Shown in pieces: positions 44,527 to 55,424 of a stretch of DNA of 64,000 bases; position 1 is the stretch's first letter; the number at the start of each line of letters is the position of its first letter. Source of the DNA: Castellaniella sp036379515 (lineage in GTDB: Bacteria; Pseudomonadota; Gammaproteobacteria; Burkholderiales; Burkholderiaceae_B); the NCBI RefSeq assembly GCF_036379515.1, contig NZ_DASVGN010000025.1, positions 1 to 64,000 on the forward strand, read 5' to 3'. The notes beneath the pieces are model-generated. The model had not been told where the DNA came from. It ran no database searches and saw only the letters and a list, made by a program, of their open reading frames with translations. A program made the translations under genes and the position numbers.

Positions 44527-44637
44527 GGGCAGGTTTCCTCTTCGATCGATGCCAGTAAGCGATTCATTATAGGAGAAGCGACCCATACGACGCGGGATGC
44601 CTCCTCCGGGCTGGTATCTGGTTGCATCAATCGCGGG

Positions 44638-46248
44638 TTAGTGTGTCTGCTCACCAAATACCTTCCCCGCGTGTTCACGCATGGTGTGGAATTCAATGTC
44701 GGGATAGCGTTCTTCGGCCACTCGGAGCTGTGCAGGCGAGGTTGCCAGGAAGGCGGCTGCGTCCACCACATCGTGGGCGATGTTGGCGGCGTTGGCATCC
44801 ATGAATTTTTTCAAGGCCTTGGGGTCCTTGGATGTAATCCAGCGCGCCAGGTTGTAACGGCTTGGCATGAGCCGGGCGTCGGCGCCATATTCCGTCCTGA
44901 GGCGGTGGGCGACCACTTCGAATTGCAGTTGCCCGACGGCGCCCAGCAGCAGGGCACCGCCGGCTGCTTCAGGACGAAACACCTGGATGGCGCCTTCTTC
45001 GCCCAGCTGCATGAGGCCGGTGCGCAGTTGCTTGGTGCGCAGCGGGTCTTTGACTTCAACGGCCTGGAAGAGCTCGGGAGCAAAGAAAGGCAGCCCGGTG
45101 AAGGTGAGTGATTCCCCTTCGGTGAGCACGTCACCCAGTTGCAGCAAACCGTGATTGGGGATGCCGATGATGTCGCCCGCGTAGGCTTCTTCAACGATCT
45201 CCCGGCGTTGCGACAGAAAAGACACCACGTTGTTGGGGCGGATCTCTTTGCCGTTGCGGGCGATCTTCAGCCGCATGCCGCGCTGGAAATGGCCGGAACT
45301 GACGCGGACGAACGCCACCCGGTCACGGTGGGCCGGGTCCATGTTGGCTTGTACCTTGAAGACCACGCCTGTGAGCTTGGATTCGTCGGGCAGGACCGTG
45401 CGTTCCACCGCCTGGCGTGGGCCGGGTGGGGGAGCGAGTTCTACCAGGGCGTCGAGCACTTCACGTACGCCAAAGTTGTTGATGGCCGAGCCAAAGAACA
45501 CGGGCGTTTGCCTTCCGGCCAGAAAGGCTTCGTGATCAAAATCCGGCGAGGCTCCCCGGATCAGTTCGATCTCTTCGTGCGCCTTTTCGTATTGGTCGCC
45601 AAAACGCTTGAGCAGTTCGGGGTTGTCCAGCCCGTCCACGGTCTCGTCGTCGTCCTGGTGACGTTCCAGGCCGGCACGGAAGACGCGCATGTGGTTGTGC
45701 GGAATGTCGAAGACGCCGCCGAAATGCCGGCCCATGCCGACAGGCCAGGAAAACGGGATGGCGTCCATGCCCAGGTGCGCTTCCACCTCGGAGAGCAACT
45801 CCAGCGGCTCGCGCACCTCGCGGTCCATCTTGTTGATGAAGGTGATGATGGGGGTATTGCGGGCGCGGCAGACTTGCAGCAGGCGGATGGTCTGCGGTTC
45901 CACGCCGTTGCCGGCGTCGATGACCATGAGCGCCGCATCCACTGCCGTGAGTACGCGATAGGTGTCTTCGGAAAAGTCCTGGTGGCCCGGGGTGTCGAGC
46001 AGGTTGATCACGCAGTCGCGGTATTCCATCTGCATGACCGAGGAAGCGACCGAGATGCCACGCTGCTTTTCGATCTCCATCCAGTCGGAGGCCGCATGGC
46101 GGCTGGCCTTGCGCGCCTTGACGCTGCCGGCGATCTGGATCGCGCCCGAAAACAGCAACAGCTTCTCGGTCAGGGTGGTCTTCCCGGCGTCCGGGTGGGA
46201 AATAATGGCAAAGGTGCGTCGACGGGCGACTTCTGCAGTCAGGCTCAT
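44638..46248 (-). CDS. prfC: peptide chain release factor 3
   Basis: Translational GTPase RF3, 536 aa, that recycles RF1/RF2 from the ribosome after termination. G1 is SHPDAGKTTLTEKLL, G3 DTPGHQDFSEDTYRVL and G4 NKMDRE. The RF3-specific region SGAIQIAGSVKARKASRHA is present, as is the C-terminal domain FRPEAAGGALLLGAVGQLQF. Length matches the family. It lies 19 bp downstream of a LysE-type gene on the same strand. Confidence 0.95.
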   Translation of the reverse strand: MSLTAEVARRRTFAIISHPDAGKTTLTEKLLLFSGAIQIAGSVKARKASRHAASDWMEIEKQRGISVASSVMQMEYRDCVINLLDTPGHQDFSEDTYRVLTAVDAALMVIDAGNGVEPQTIRLLQVCRARNTPIITFINKMDREVREPLELLSEVEAHLGMDAIPFSWPVGMGRHFGGVFDIPHNHMRVFRAGLERHQDDDETVDGLDNPELLKRFGDQYEKAHEEIELIRGASPDFDHEAFLAGRQTPVFFGSAINNFGVREVLDALVELAPPPGPRQAVERTVLPDESKLTGVVFKVQANMDPAHRDRVAFVRVSSGHFQRGMRLKIARNGKEIRPNNVVSFLSQRREIVEEAYAGDIIGIPNHGLLQLGDVLTEGESLTFTGLPFFAPELFQAVEVKDPLRTKQLRTGLMQLGEEGAIQVFRPEAAGGALLLGAVGQLQFEVVAHRLRTEYGADARLMPSRYNLARWITSKDPKALKKFMDANAANIAHDVVDAAAFLATSPAQLRVAEERYPDIEFHTMREHAGKVFGEQTH

Positions 46249-46267
46249 GATGATGTGGAGTGGAGAT

Positions 46268-46897
46268 TCAGCTCTTGCTGAACGCGGCCAGCGCCGTGCC
46301 GGCGAGGATGAACAGGGAGCCGAAGCCTCGATTCATCCAGCGAATGCGGCCGGGCTTGCGCAGCAGCAGCAACATGCGCGAGGCGAGCGAAGTATAGCAA
46401 CTCATGGCAATCAGATCGGTGAACGACAGGGTGGCGCCGATCAGGACGTATTGCAGCGCAAGTGGACGGCTCACGTCCAGGAATTGAGGCACCACGGCCA
46501 GCAGGAACATGGTGCCCTTGGGATTGGTCATGTTCACCAGGAACGCGTGCAGGATCTGGGTGCGAACGGGGTGACGGTCCAAGGGCTGTCCGGCTTCGAC
46601 CGTGACAGGCATGGCGTCGGTGCGAAACTGCTTTACGCCCAGGTACACCAGGTAGAGCGCGCCGATCCACTTCACGACGTTGAAGGCCGTGTCGGATGCC
46701 GCCAGCAGGGCGCCCACGCCTACGGCCACGATGAAGAGCTGGCACTGGATGCCGAGCTGCAGGCCGAAAATGGTCCAGAGGCCTTGCCGGTAGCCGTATT
46801 TCAGGCCCGATGCCATCGAACAGATGGCCCCGGGCCCGGGCGCAAATGAAATGGCCCAGGACGCCGCAAAGAATGCCAACCAGGTCGAGAGAGCCAT
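46268..46897 (-). CDS. LysE/RhtB-family amino acid exporter
   Basis: Inner-membrane exporter, 209 aa, with about six transmembrane helices. The family signature FAPGPGAICSMASGLKYGYR sits at residues 18-38, and NMTNPKGTMFLLAVVPQF around residue 130 is typical of RhtB-like members. These proteins export amino acids such as homoserine or threonine; the substrate is not predictable here. It lies between rhlE and prfC, all on the minus strand. Confidence 0.9.
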   Translation of the reverse strand: MALSTWLAFFAASWAISFAPGPGAICSMASGLKYGYRQGLWTIFGLQLGIQCQLFIVAVGVGALLAASDTAFNVVKWIGALYLVYLGVKQFRTDAMPVTVEAGQPLDRHPVRTQILHAFLVNMTNPKGTMFLLAVVPQFLDVSRPLALQYVLIGATLSFTDLIAMSCYTSLASRMLLLLRKPGRIRWMNRGFGSLFILAGTALAAFSKS

Positions 46898-46921
46898 GAA
46901 TATGCTCCAGTTCGTCGAAGG

Positions 46922-48394
<1,473 letters not shown>

Positions 48395-48488
48395 GAATAG
48401 TGCTCCAGCGACCGCCTATCGCTCGAGTCGAGGGATACCAATCGAGGCTGACGAATGAAGAGTGTCTGAAAGGAAGAAGGACGTTGCC

Positions 48489-48517
48489 GATACAAGGTTC
48501 AACCTTGTGCTCGTATC
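48489..48517 (-). promoter_or_regulatory. hairpin in the rhlE leader
   Basis: The leader folds GATAC...GTATC around an inner perfect stem ACAAGGTT-C-AACCTTGT (48492-48508). It lies about 95 bases before the rhlE start and downstream of a TATAAT-like -10 box. No U-run follows, so it is unlikely to be a simple terminator. Confidence 0.35.
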
Positions 48518-48596
48518 CCTTTGACGCGCAGCGACTGGTAGGCGGCGCGAAGCCCACAATTATAGCGCGTGAGTGCCCATTGGAGGCAAGGCGGAT

Positions 48597-49124
48597 TCAG
48601 CGTGGATCGTTCGAGTGAATCTGCAGGGCTTCCAGAAAGCGGGAAACCATGTTGTAGGCGGCGATGACTGCAGTCAGTTCGACGAGATCCTGCGCCCCGA
48701 ACTGCTCCCGTACTGCCTGAAATACCGGATCGGCGACCTGGATCTCACGCGTCATGGCATCGGTATAAGCCAACGCGGCGTTTTGCCTTGCGTTGAACAG
48801 CAACGCCGGCGGTGTTGCTTGGGCAAGGGCCTCGATTTGTGCGTCGTCGAGGCCCTCGCGTCGCGCGATGGGCGCATGCTGATCGGCCTCGTAGGGCGCG
48901 TGGTTCAGGTGCGCAATGCGCATGATCACCATTTCGCGGATGGCGGCGTTCAGCTGGGTTTGCTGGCGGATGGCGGTCAGGTACCGCAGCCAGCCTTCGG
49001 CCACGGGCACGCTGTGCAGCAGCATCTGGTAGAGGTGCAGCACGCTGCCGCGTTCGGCCACGATGCGTTGAGCCAGTTGGGCGGCAGCCGGTGCGGTGAG
49101 GTCTGCATATTCGATTCGGGCCAT
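48597..49124 (-). CDS. carboxymuconolactone decarboxylase-family protein
   Basis: AhpD/CMD-like fold protein, 175 aa from the ATG at 49124, preceded by AGGAA. The family segment REMVIMRIAHLNHAPYEADQHAPIA is present, but the CxxC pair of AhpD-type peroxidases is absent. A peroxidase role is therefore unlikely; a CMD-type decarboxylase or unknown activity is possible. Helical throughout. It is divergent from the GST gene. Confidence 0.8.
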   Translation of the reverse strand: MARIEYADLTAPAAAQLAQRIVAERGSVLHLYQMLLHSVPVAEGWLRYLTAIRQQTQLNAAIREMVIMRIAHLNHAPYEADQHAPIARREGLDDAQIEALAQATPPALLFNARQNAALAYTDAMTREIQVADPVFQAVREQFGAQDLVELTAVIAAYNMVSRFLEALQIHSNDPR

Positions 49125-49232
49125 CAGGGGTTCCTTTCTGCACTGGTCGGTGCGCTGAAGATATGGTAACAATAAGGCTGGGCGTGCTGTGGTGATAGCA
49201 CGCGTGGGTTTGGCTTTTGGGCAAAGACTGGA

Positions 49233-49844
49233 ATGACGATGAAATTATTTGGTTCGGTGACCTCGCCCTATGCTCGCAAGTGCCTTGTGGTGGCGCATGA
49301 GCTGGGGCTCTTCGATCAGCTGCAGGTGAAGATGCTTTCAACTGGCCCCACGACACACAATGCCGAGCTGATGCAAGTGAACCCTCTGTGCAAGCTGCCG
49401 ACCCTGATGACCGATGACGGGATGGTGTTGTACGACAGCCGTGTCATCAGCGATTATCTGAATGAGAAGGCGGGCGGCTCGCTGGTTCCCAAGGATGCAA
49501 GCCGGTGGCAGGTGCGTGTGACGCAATCGCTGGCAGACGGCGTCCTGGATGCGGCCTTGCTGATGCGCTACGAGGTTGCGCTTCGGCCGGCTGAGTTTCG
49601 TTGGGACGCCTGGAGCCAGGGCCAGCAAGAAAAGGTCCTGAGCGCGCTCGATCAAGTGGAGCGGACGGCGGCTCAGTGCCTCGCCGGGGTTGATCTCGGG
49701 ACGATTGGCCTGGCCTGCGCGCTCAGCTACCTCGACCTGCGATTTGCCGACCTGGGCTGGCGCCGCACGCGCCCGGCGTTGGATGCCTGGATGGCTTCGT
49801 TCAGCCAGCGCGCCTCGATGCAGGCGACCGCCTTCAAGAGCTGA
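49233..49844 (+). CDS. glutathione S-transferase family protein
   Basis: 203 aa, cytosolic. The N-terminal thioredoxin-like domain starts KLFGSVTSPYARKCLVVAHE, with the catalytic-position Ser in SPYARK, the cis-Pro region NPLCKLPTLMTDDG and the glutathione-binding YDSRVISDYL. A helical C-terminal domain follows (TIGLACALSYLDLRF). It looks like the beta-proteobacterial YfcF/GstB-type group. Role in detoxification or stress is inferred. The ATG at 49233 is used; another lies two codons on. Confidence 0.88.
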   Translation: MTMKLFGSVTSPYARKCLVVAHELGLFDQLQVKMLSTGPTTHNAELMQVNPLCKLPTLMTDDGMVLYDSRVISDYLNEKAGGSLVPKDASRWQVRVTQSLADGVLDAALLMRYEVALRPAEFRWDAWSQGQQEKVLSALDQVERTAAQCLAGVDLGTIGLACALSYLDLRFADLGWRRTRPALDAWMASFSQRASMQATAFKS

Positions 49845-49871
49845 CTGGCGGCTATCCGCTCGCTTGCTGGA

Positions 49872-51323
49872 TCACAGAATGTCGAACAAGGATTGGGCCA
49901 TCTGGCCCACCAGCAGGTCGCGCCGGGCGTCGGCGGGTACGTGGCCCCCGGCATGCGACCATTCCGGATGGCTGCGGGCTTCGCGCAGGATGGCCTGTAT
50001 CCCTGGTGGCAGGCGATTCTGGGCAATTGCGGGTTGGGCCGGATCTGGAGCCGCCGCGCTGGTTGCCTCCGGCAGGGCTGCGTCTTCGGGCGGCATCAGG
50101 TTGGCCTCGATGGGCCGCAGGGCGGCGTGGCCACGTGTTTCCAGTGCGCGGATGAGGGCGATCTGCCGCAGGCCCAGCAGGTGCAGGACGGCGTCGTCCA
50201 CGGTGAGTTCAGTGTGGCCGGCCATGAGACTCATCAAGCGTTTCCCCCACTGATTGGCGCCTTGCCAGGCCCCTCCGATGGCGGCGCCCAGAATCGTCGC
50301 CGTCCCCAGGCTCAGGCCGCCAGTAAAGACATCCAGGGTGGCGCCGGCCATGGCTCCGGTCGCCAGTCCTTTGCTGAGCTGGACACCGAAGACGCGCAGC
50401 GTCTGGGGGCTGAACAGATCCATGCCCCAGCGTTCGCCCTCCAGCGGCAAGGGGTGGTGCGGGAAAGTGGCTTTGCTGAAACGATAGCGCTTGAGCAGTG
50501 CGTGCACGCAGTCCTGCTCGCGATCGCGCATGCGCGTGCGTAGCGACCGTGTCAGGGCGGCGATGTCGGAGGGGGCTTGCGAGCAGGGCAGGCGCAGCGA
50601 GGCAGCATCCATGAGCAGTTCGGCCACCAGGCGGGTGGCGTCGCGCAGTCGCTGCAACCGTTGTTGAACCAGGTCGGCACGCAGGGTCTGCAAGGTGGCG
50701 GCATGCTGATCGAGCATGAGGACGAGCCTGTCCAGCAGCTGGGCTTCGCCGTCGAGCGCGGGGGCCACCGTGTCGAAATCCACGCTGGTGTGCAGCCCCA
50801 GGCGAGCCAGCGCTTCGCGCCAGGTGTCGGGATGGGCTTGTGCGCTGAGCGTGAAGTTCAGGACAGGCAGGATGGGGCGCCCGCAGGCTGCGATCAGCTG
50901 GAGTTCGTCCTTGTGCTTGGGGAGCACCGGGTCGCGGGCATCGATGACGTACAGGGCCGCATGGGCATCACGGACCGCAGAGAGCACGCGGCATTCCTGT
51001 TCGAAGCGGCCCGCCGATTCGGGGCTGTCCAGAAGGCGCTGGATGCGCTCTGGGCCGTCGGGCCGCTCGCCGTCTGGAATGAGTTGTTCCAGGTAGTCCA
51101 GGGCGCCCATGGCGTCTTCCAGCCCCGGGGTGTCGCGCAGGATCAGGATGGGCTGCCCGTCCTGAGTGATCAGTTGAGTGCTTTCGACGTGGCGGGTGGT
51201 GCCGGGGCTATCGGCAACTTCACCGAAGTGTTCGTCGCGCAGCAGCGTGCGCATGAGCGAGGTCTTGCCGGTGTTGGTATGGCCGACGATGGCCAGGTCG
51301 ATGGGGATCAGGGAATCAGTCAT
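49872..51323 (-). CDS. DUF3482 domain GTPase
   Basis: GTPase-like protein, 483 aa from the ATG at 51323. P-loop GHTNTGKTS at residues 14-22 and G3 DTPGLEDAMG are clear. The usual NKxD of G4 is replaced by PVLNFTLS, so nucleotide specificity may differ. Residues about 290-400 form a DUF3482 region with a glycine-rich hydrophobic stretch (GLATGAMAGATLDVFTGGLS) that could insert in membranes. Its start overlaps the end of the DUF2868 gene by eight bases, so the two are translated together and probably act as one complex. Function unknown. Confidence 0.85.
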   Translation of the reverse strand: MTDSLIPIDLAIVGHTNTGKTSLMRTLLRDEHFGEVADSPGTTRHVESTQLITQDGQPILILRDTPGLEDAMGALDYLEQLIPDGERPDGPERIQRLLDSPESAGRFEQECRVLSAVRDAHAALYVIDARDPVLPKHKDELQLIAACGRPILPVLNFTLSAQAHPDTWREALARLGLHTSVDFDTVAPALDGEAQLLDRLVLMLDQHAATLQTLRADLVQQRLQRLRDATRLVAELLMDAASLRLPCSQAPSDIAALTRSLRTRMRDREQDCVHALLKRYRFSKATFPHHPLPLEGERWGMDLFSPQTLRVFGVQLSKGLATGAMAGATLDVFTGGLSLGTATILGAAIGGAWQGANQWGKRLMSLMAGHTELTVDDAVLHLLGLRQIALIRALETRGHAALRPIEANLMPPEDAALPEATSAAAPDPAQPAIAQNRLPPGIQAILREARSHPEWSHAGGHVPADARRDLLVGQMAQSLFDIL

Positions 51324-52800
51324 GCGAAGCGTTCTCGACCCGGCTGAGCCAGTCCGACAGGCTTTGGATCTGCTCAATGTTGAGGGACGCCAGCATGGAG
51401 GTCCATGCGGACACGCGGTGGGCCACTGAATTGGGGTTGGCGTCGTCGATTGCGGGAGTGCCCAGAGACAACACGGCGAGATCCGGACAGCGATGGCGCA
51501 GTTCGTGGAGCCAGGCGCGCGTGCCTCGGTCGGGGGTGAGTCGTGCATCGTAGGCGAGCAGCAGGTGAGCGGGCGGCCGCTCGAGGCGCTGCCGGATGCG
51601 CAGGCGGTCGTCGCGGCTGTCACAGCGGCCCCAGTCTTCGATGGTGGCGGGCAATGAGGGCGGCGGCCAGTCGAGGTTGGTGCCCAATTCGTAGGCGAGG
51701 ATCGCCGTCTGGTTGCCAGACGGTGCTGGCTGGCCTGCAGCTTCGTGTGTGAGGCAGTCGCCAGGTGCAGGCCGGTCTATGCCCAGGTGATGGTGGGTGG
51801 GCAGCAGGCGTTCGCGCAACTCGAGCCAGCCCGGCAGGTGCGCATCCACCAGTGGCTGGCGCAGTCGTTGGCGTAGGTGCAAGACGCAGAAGAGCAGGGC
51901 GGCCGCGCGCGGAATCAGGCCCCAGGCCACGATGCAGCCGATGAGCCACCAGGACCAATCGGCCTGCACGCTGGCTGCCAAGGGCTGGGTCCCCACGCTG
52001 GCGGCGATTTCGATCGAACCAGGCGGCGGGAACCCCAGCTGTTGCGGCCAGGCGCTCAGCGCACGGGTCAGGTCGACGAAGGCTTGTGGCGAGAGCAGCG
52101 TGGTTTCCCAGTGAAAGGTGTAGCGGCGAGTGCTCAGCAGCATCACCAGCGTGGGAACCATGCCCAGGAAGGCGAGGGTCCAGGCGCCGTGACTGATGAG
52201 ACCCAGTATGCTTCGCCACGCACGCATGCGGCTTGTCAGCGACACGAAGGCCTGTGCCGCGAGGGCGCTGTCAGGACTGTGGGCCAGGCGTTTGGTGAGC
52301 CATAGCCATAGGCGCGAGAGCGCCGTGGAGGCTGGAATCCCCGGAAGATGACTCATCAGCCAGATGAGGAAGGTCAGGGTGTGCAGACCCAGCAGCGCCA
52401 GTAGCGCTAGTGAGAGATTGACGGCGTTGTGGGGTTGGCCAAGCGCTGCGGCGGCAGCCCCCAGGCCTGCCAGGCTTGCGGCCAGCCAGAGCGCACACAA
52501 GGCCCAGCGGGCGCTGACCGCCCACTGCCTCAGACGCGTGTGCAGGCCACCTTGACGCGCGAGCCAGGCCGCGCGAGCAACGATGCGCGCTTCCAGCGTG
52601 GGCGCGCTCTGCAGTGCCATTTGGCAGGCGAGCCGGTCTTCCAGCGGGCCCCAGTGGGTCTCGCGCAGCCGCACGGCTTCGGCTTGCCAGCATTGAAACA
52701 GGCGGCCGTCCGCTGCTTCGTCTGGGGCAATCGGCGCGTGGATCGGGGTCGTGGCCCTTGCACGATCGGTCGAATCGGCAGGAGACGTGGGATTCCTCAT
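51316..52800 (-). CDS. DUF2868 membrane protein
   Basis: Membrane protein of unknown function, 494 aa, matching the DUF2868 family that accompanies DUF3482 GTPases. About four to five transmembrane segments: ALCALWLAASLAGLGAAAAA, LSLALLALLGLHTLTFLIWL, a segment near WTLAFLGMVPTLVMLL and one around WWLIGCIVAWGLIP. The C-terminal ~150 residues are soluble, with ILAYELG and a putative nucleotide-like fold (LLLAYDARLTPDRGT). Translationally coupled to the GTPase gene. Confidence 0.82.
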   Translation of the reverse strand: MRNPTSPADSTDRARATTPIHAPIAPDEAADGRLFQCWQAEAVRLRETHWGPLEDRLACQMALQSAPTLEARIVARAAWLARQGGLHTRLRQWAVSARWALCALWLAASLAGLGAAAAALGQPHNAVNLSLALLALLGLHTLTFLIWLMSHLPGIPASTALSRLWLWLTKRLAHSPDSALAAQAFVSLTSRMRAWRSILGLISHGAWTLAFLGMVPTLVMLLSTRRYTFHWETTLLSPQAFVDLTRALSAWPQQLGFPPPGSIEIAASVGTQPLAASVQADWSWWLIGCIVAWGLIPRAAALLFCVLHLRQRLRQPLVDAHLPGWLELRERLLPTHHHLGIDRPAPGDCLTHEAAGQPAPSGNQTAILAYELGTNLDWPPPSLPATIEDWGRCDSRDDRLRIRQRLERPPAHLLLAYDARLTPDRGTRAWLHELRHRCPDLAVLSLGTPAIDDANPNSVAHRVSAWTSMLASLNIEQIQSLSDWLSRVENASHD

Positions 52801-52849
52801 GGGATCTGGAGCGTGGATTCAGTCGCCATGATACCGCCTGACGGGGTGC

Positions 52850-53269
52850 TTAACGCCTGCAAGGTTTGAGGACGGTGACGTCGCCATCCGTGGGCATGAT
52901 GGCCCGTAGTGGTTCGCAGTGGCCCTGCACACACCAGTCGTAGTCGGCGGTGTAGGGCGAGCGCGTCAGCCGAAGAATGGCCAGAGGGGCGGTGTGGGGC
53001 TGGTATTCGTACCATCCGTTGGCATGGTGCACGGCATCGGGGGGAGGGTCCATGCCGGCGCCCGAGCCCAGAATCCGCGCGTGGCCTGCCACCAGCATGG
53101 GCTTGCCCGAAGCGTCCGGCCGGACGGTGTAGTCCTCTTCCCAGCGGATTTTTTCGATGGAGTGCATCCAGGCCAGCGTGAAGTGCCGCACCGGGACGAA
53201 ACGCGCCGGTACGCTGGGGGCAGCCGCCAGCGTCAGACACACGCCCAGCGTGGCCAGCATCATTGGCAT
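52850..53269 (-). CDS. DUF1850 protein
   Basis: Small exported protein, 139 aa, with a short N-terminal hydrophobic segment (MLATLGVCLTLAAA). DUF1850 features visible: FTLAWMHSIEKIRWEEDYTV and the closing two-cysteine segment WCVQGHCEPL. DUF1850 genes are recurrently next to TRAP-TAXI transporter genes, as here, and probably encode an accessory factor of the uptake system. It begins 34 bp after the permease stop codon. Confidence 0.85.
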   Translation of the reverse strand: MPMMLATLGVCLTLAAAPSVPARFVPVRHFTLAWMHSIEKIRWEEDYTVRPDASGKPMLVAGHARILGSGAGMDPPPDAVHHANGWYEYQPHTAPLAILRLTRSPYTADYDWCVQGHCEPLRAIMPTDGDVTVLKPCRR

Positions 53270-53303
53270 GGCCTGGCCAGCGGTGACATTTCGTGCAGGC
53301 GCA

Positions 53304-55331
53304 TCATGCGGCTTCCTGGAGGGTTTGCGGCGGGCGCCGCCCCCGGGTGAGATGCCAGATCAGGAACAATGCCGTGGCGGCGAAGCCAAGCTCGTCGGTC
53401 ATGGGAACAGCCGCGACCAGCAGCGCAGCTGCCGCCACGACCCAGACACGCTCGGCCCAGTTCATGCGCTGCTTCAGGTAACCCGTGATGCCGGCGCCCC
53501 AGAGCCCGATCGCCACCACGGCCTTGAACGTGACGTAGGCCACCGCGAGCAGGCTGCCGCCTTGCAGCATCAGCGCCGGCGAGTACACCGCCATGTAGGG
53601 CACCACGAAGCCGGCTGCCGCCACGCGCAGCGCCTGGATGCTGATCTTGAGGCCGTCTTCGCGCGCAATGGGCGCGGCCGCAAAGGCGGCGAGCGCCACT
53701 GGCGGAGTGAGGTCGGCCATGATGCCGAAATAGAATACGAACATGTGCGAAATGATGAGCGGCACTCCCAGTTTGAGCAGGATGGGGGCGGCCAGCGAGC
53801 TGGTGATGATGTAGTTGGGGATGGTGGGGATTCCCATGCCCAGCACCAGGCAGGTCACCATGGTGAGGAAGAGCGCGAAGAACAGGTTGTTCTCGCCGAT
53901 GGCAATGACTTGCCCACCGAATTCTGCCGCCACACCCGTCAGGTTGATGATGCCGATGATGACTCCCACCAGGGCGCAGGCGATGGCCACTGACAAGGCA
54001 TTGCGAGCGCCTTCGGCCAGCGCGTCGAGTGCGAGGCGCAGGGTGTGGCGGCCCTGGGTGCGGGCCACCAGCAGCACGCCCAGAACGGCCACGATGACGA
54101 AGAAGGCACTGACACCGAACTGCACGAAGCCGGCGCAGGCTACGCCCAGCAGCAACCAGAACAGATAGCGCAGCCAGTGGGCGCCCACCCCTTGGATGAC
54201 GGCGGCGCCGAAAATCAGCACGACCGTCAGGCCCAGGCCCACGGTGCCGGAAAAGAGGGGGGTATAGCCCGAAAACAGGAGCAGTACCAGACCGATGAGC
54301 GGCAGCAGCAGGAACCAGCGCTCGCGCACGGCCTTCCAGGGGGCTGGGCAGTCTTCCTTGGCCAGGCCGTGCAGCCCGCGCTTGCCCGCTTCGAGGTGGA
54401 CGGTCCAGAAGGCCGTGGCGAAGTACAGGATGGCGGGGATGACGGCAGCCTTGACGACCTCGATGTACGCGATGTTGAGCGTTTCGGCCATGATGAAAGC
54501 CACGGCGCCCATGACGGGAGGCATGATCTGGCCGCCCATGCTGGAGGTGGCTTCAACCCCGCCGGCGAAGGCCGGCGAATAGCCGAAGCGCTTCATGAGC
54601 GGAATGGTGAATTGGCCCGTGGTGACCACGTTGGCCACCCCCGAACCGTTGATGGTGCCCATGAGGCCGGAACTCACTACCGCCACTTTGGCCGGACCGC
54701 CTCGCGTGTGGCCCACCATGCCCATGGCGAAGTCGCTGAACAGCGTGATCATGCCGGCCTGTTCCAGAAAGGCACCGAACAGGATGAACAGGTAGATGTA
54801 GCTCGAAGACACGTAGGTGGGCGTGCCGTAGATACCTTCCACCCCGAAGCTGAGCGTGCTCACGATCTGGTCGAGCCCGAAGCCCCGGTGCACGAACGGC
54901 CCGGGCAGGTACTGGCCAAACAGGCCGTAGAGCAGGAAAATGCCGCAAATGATGGGCAAGGCCCAACCCATCATGCGTCGCGTGGCCTCGAAGACCAGCA
55001 CGATGGTCAGGATACCCACGACCATGTCGGCCTCGGTCATCTGCCCGGCTCGGGCAGTGAGGTCGGCCTCGTAGACCCAGTGATACAGACCCAGCGCAAA
55101 GGCCAGGATGCCCAGCCCCCAGCCCAGCCACTTGCCCCAGGAGCCCGTGCGTCCGCCCGAATACAAAGTGAAGATCATCAGCATCACGAAGCCTACGTGG
55201 ATGCCCCGGATCACCTGGCTGGAGAGCGGGCTGTAGGCAGCGGTCCAGATCTGGAAGCTGGAAAAAGCCACCGCAATCCAGAAGATGGCGCGTGGCAGGG
55301 GCTGGTCGAGCATGTCGTGAGGAGAACTCAT
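53304..55331 (-). CDS. TRAP transporter fused permease (TAXI type, 4TM/12TM)
   Basis: Fused TRAP permease, 675 aa, of the TAXI subgroup. The N-terminal small subunit (about residues 15-130) precedes the twelve-helix large subunit, with GIYGTPTYVSSSYIYLFILF, TINGSGVANVVTTGQFTIP, SSMGGQIMPPVMGAVAFIMAE and VLGMGIPTIPNYIITSSLAAP. It would import a carboxylate bound by the TAXI-family protein encoded 93 bp upstream. Same strand and likely same operon as the DUF1850 gene. Confidence 0.93.
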   Translation of the reverse strand: MSSPHDMLDQPLPRAIFWIAVAFSSFQIWTAAYSPLSSQVIRGIHVGFVMLMIFTLYSGGRTGSWGKWLGWGLGILAFALGLYHWVYEADLTARAGQMTEADMVVGILTIVLVFEATRRMMGWALPIICGIFLLYGLFGQYLPGPFVHRGFGLDQIVSTLSFGVEGIYGTPTYVSSSYIYLFILFGAFLEQAGMITLFSDFAMGMVGHTRGGPAKVAVVSSGLMGTINGSGVANVVTTGQFTIPLMKRFGYSPAFAGGVEATSSMGGQIMPPVMGAVAFIMAETLNIAYIEVVKAAVIPAILYFATAFWTVHLEAGKRGLHGLAKEDCPAPWKAVRERWFLLLPLIGLVLLLFSGYTPLFSGTVGLGLTVVLIFGAAVIQGVGAHWLRYLFWLLLGVACAGFVQFGVSAFFVIVAVLGVLLVARTQGRHTLRLALDALAEGARNALSVAIACALVGVIIGIINLTGVAAEFGGQVIAIGENNLFFALFLTMVTCLVLGMGIPTIPNYIITSSLAAPILLKLGVPLIISHMFVFYFGIMADLTPPVALAAFAAAPIAREDGLKISIQALRVAAAGFVVPYMAVYSPALMLQGGSLLAVAYVTFKAVVAIGLWGAGITGYLKQRMNWAERVWVVAAAALLVAAVPMTDELGFAATALFLIWHLTRGRRPPQTLQEAA

Positions 55332-55424
55332 GGGGTCATCCTGAGCGGCGAAACGGTAAAAAGGCGGTCCGGATCTGTCATCTGGACCGCCGGGGCGTGC
55401 GGCGTGTTTTCGGGGGGCTGAAGC

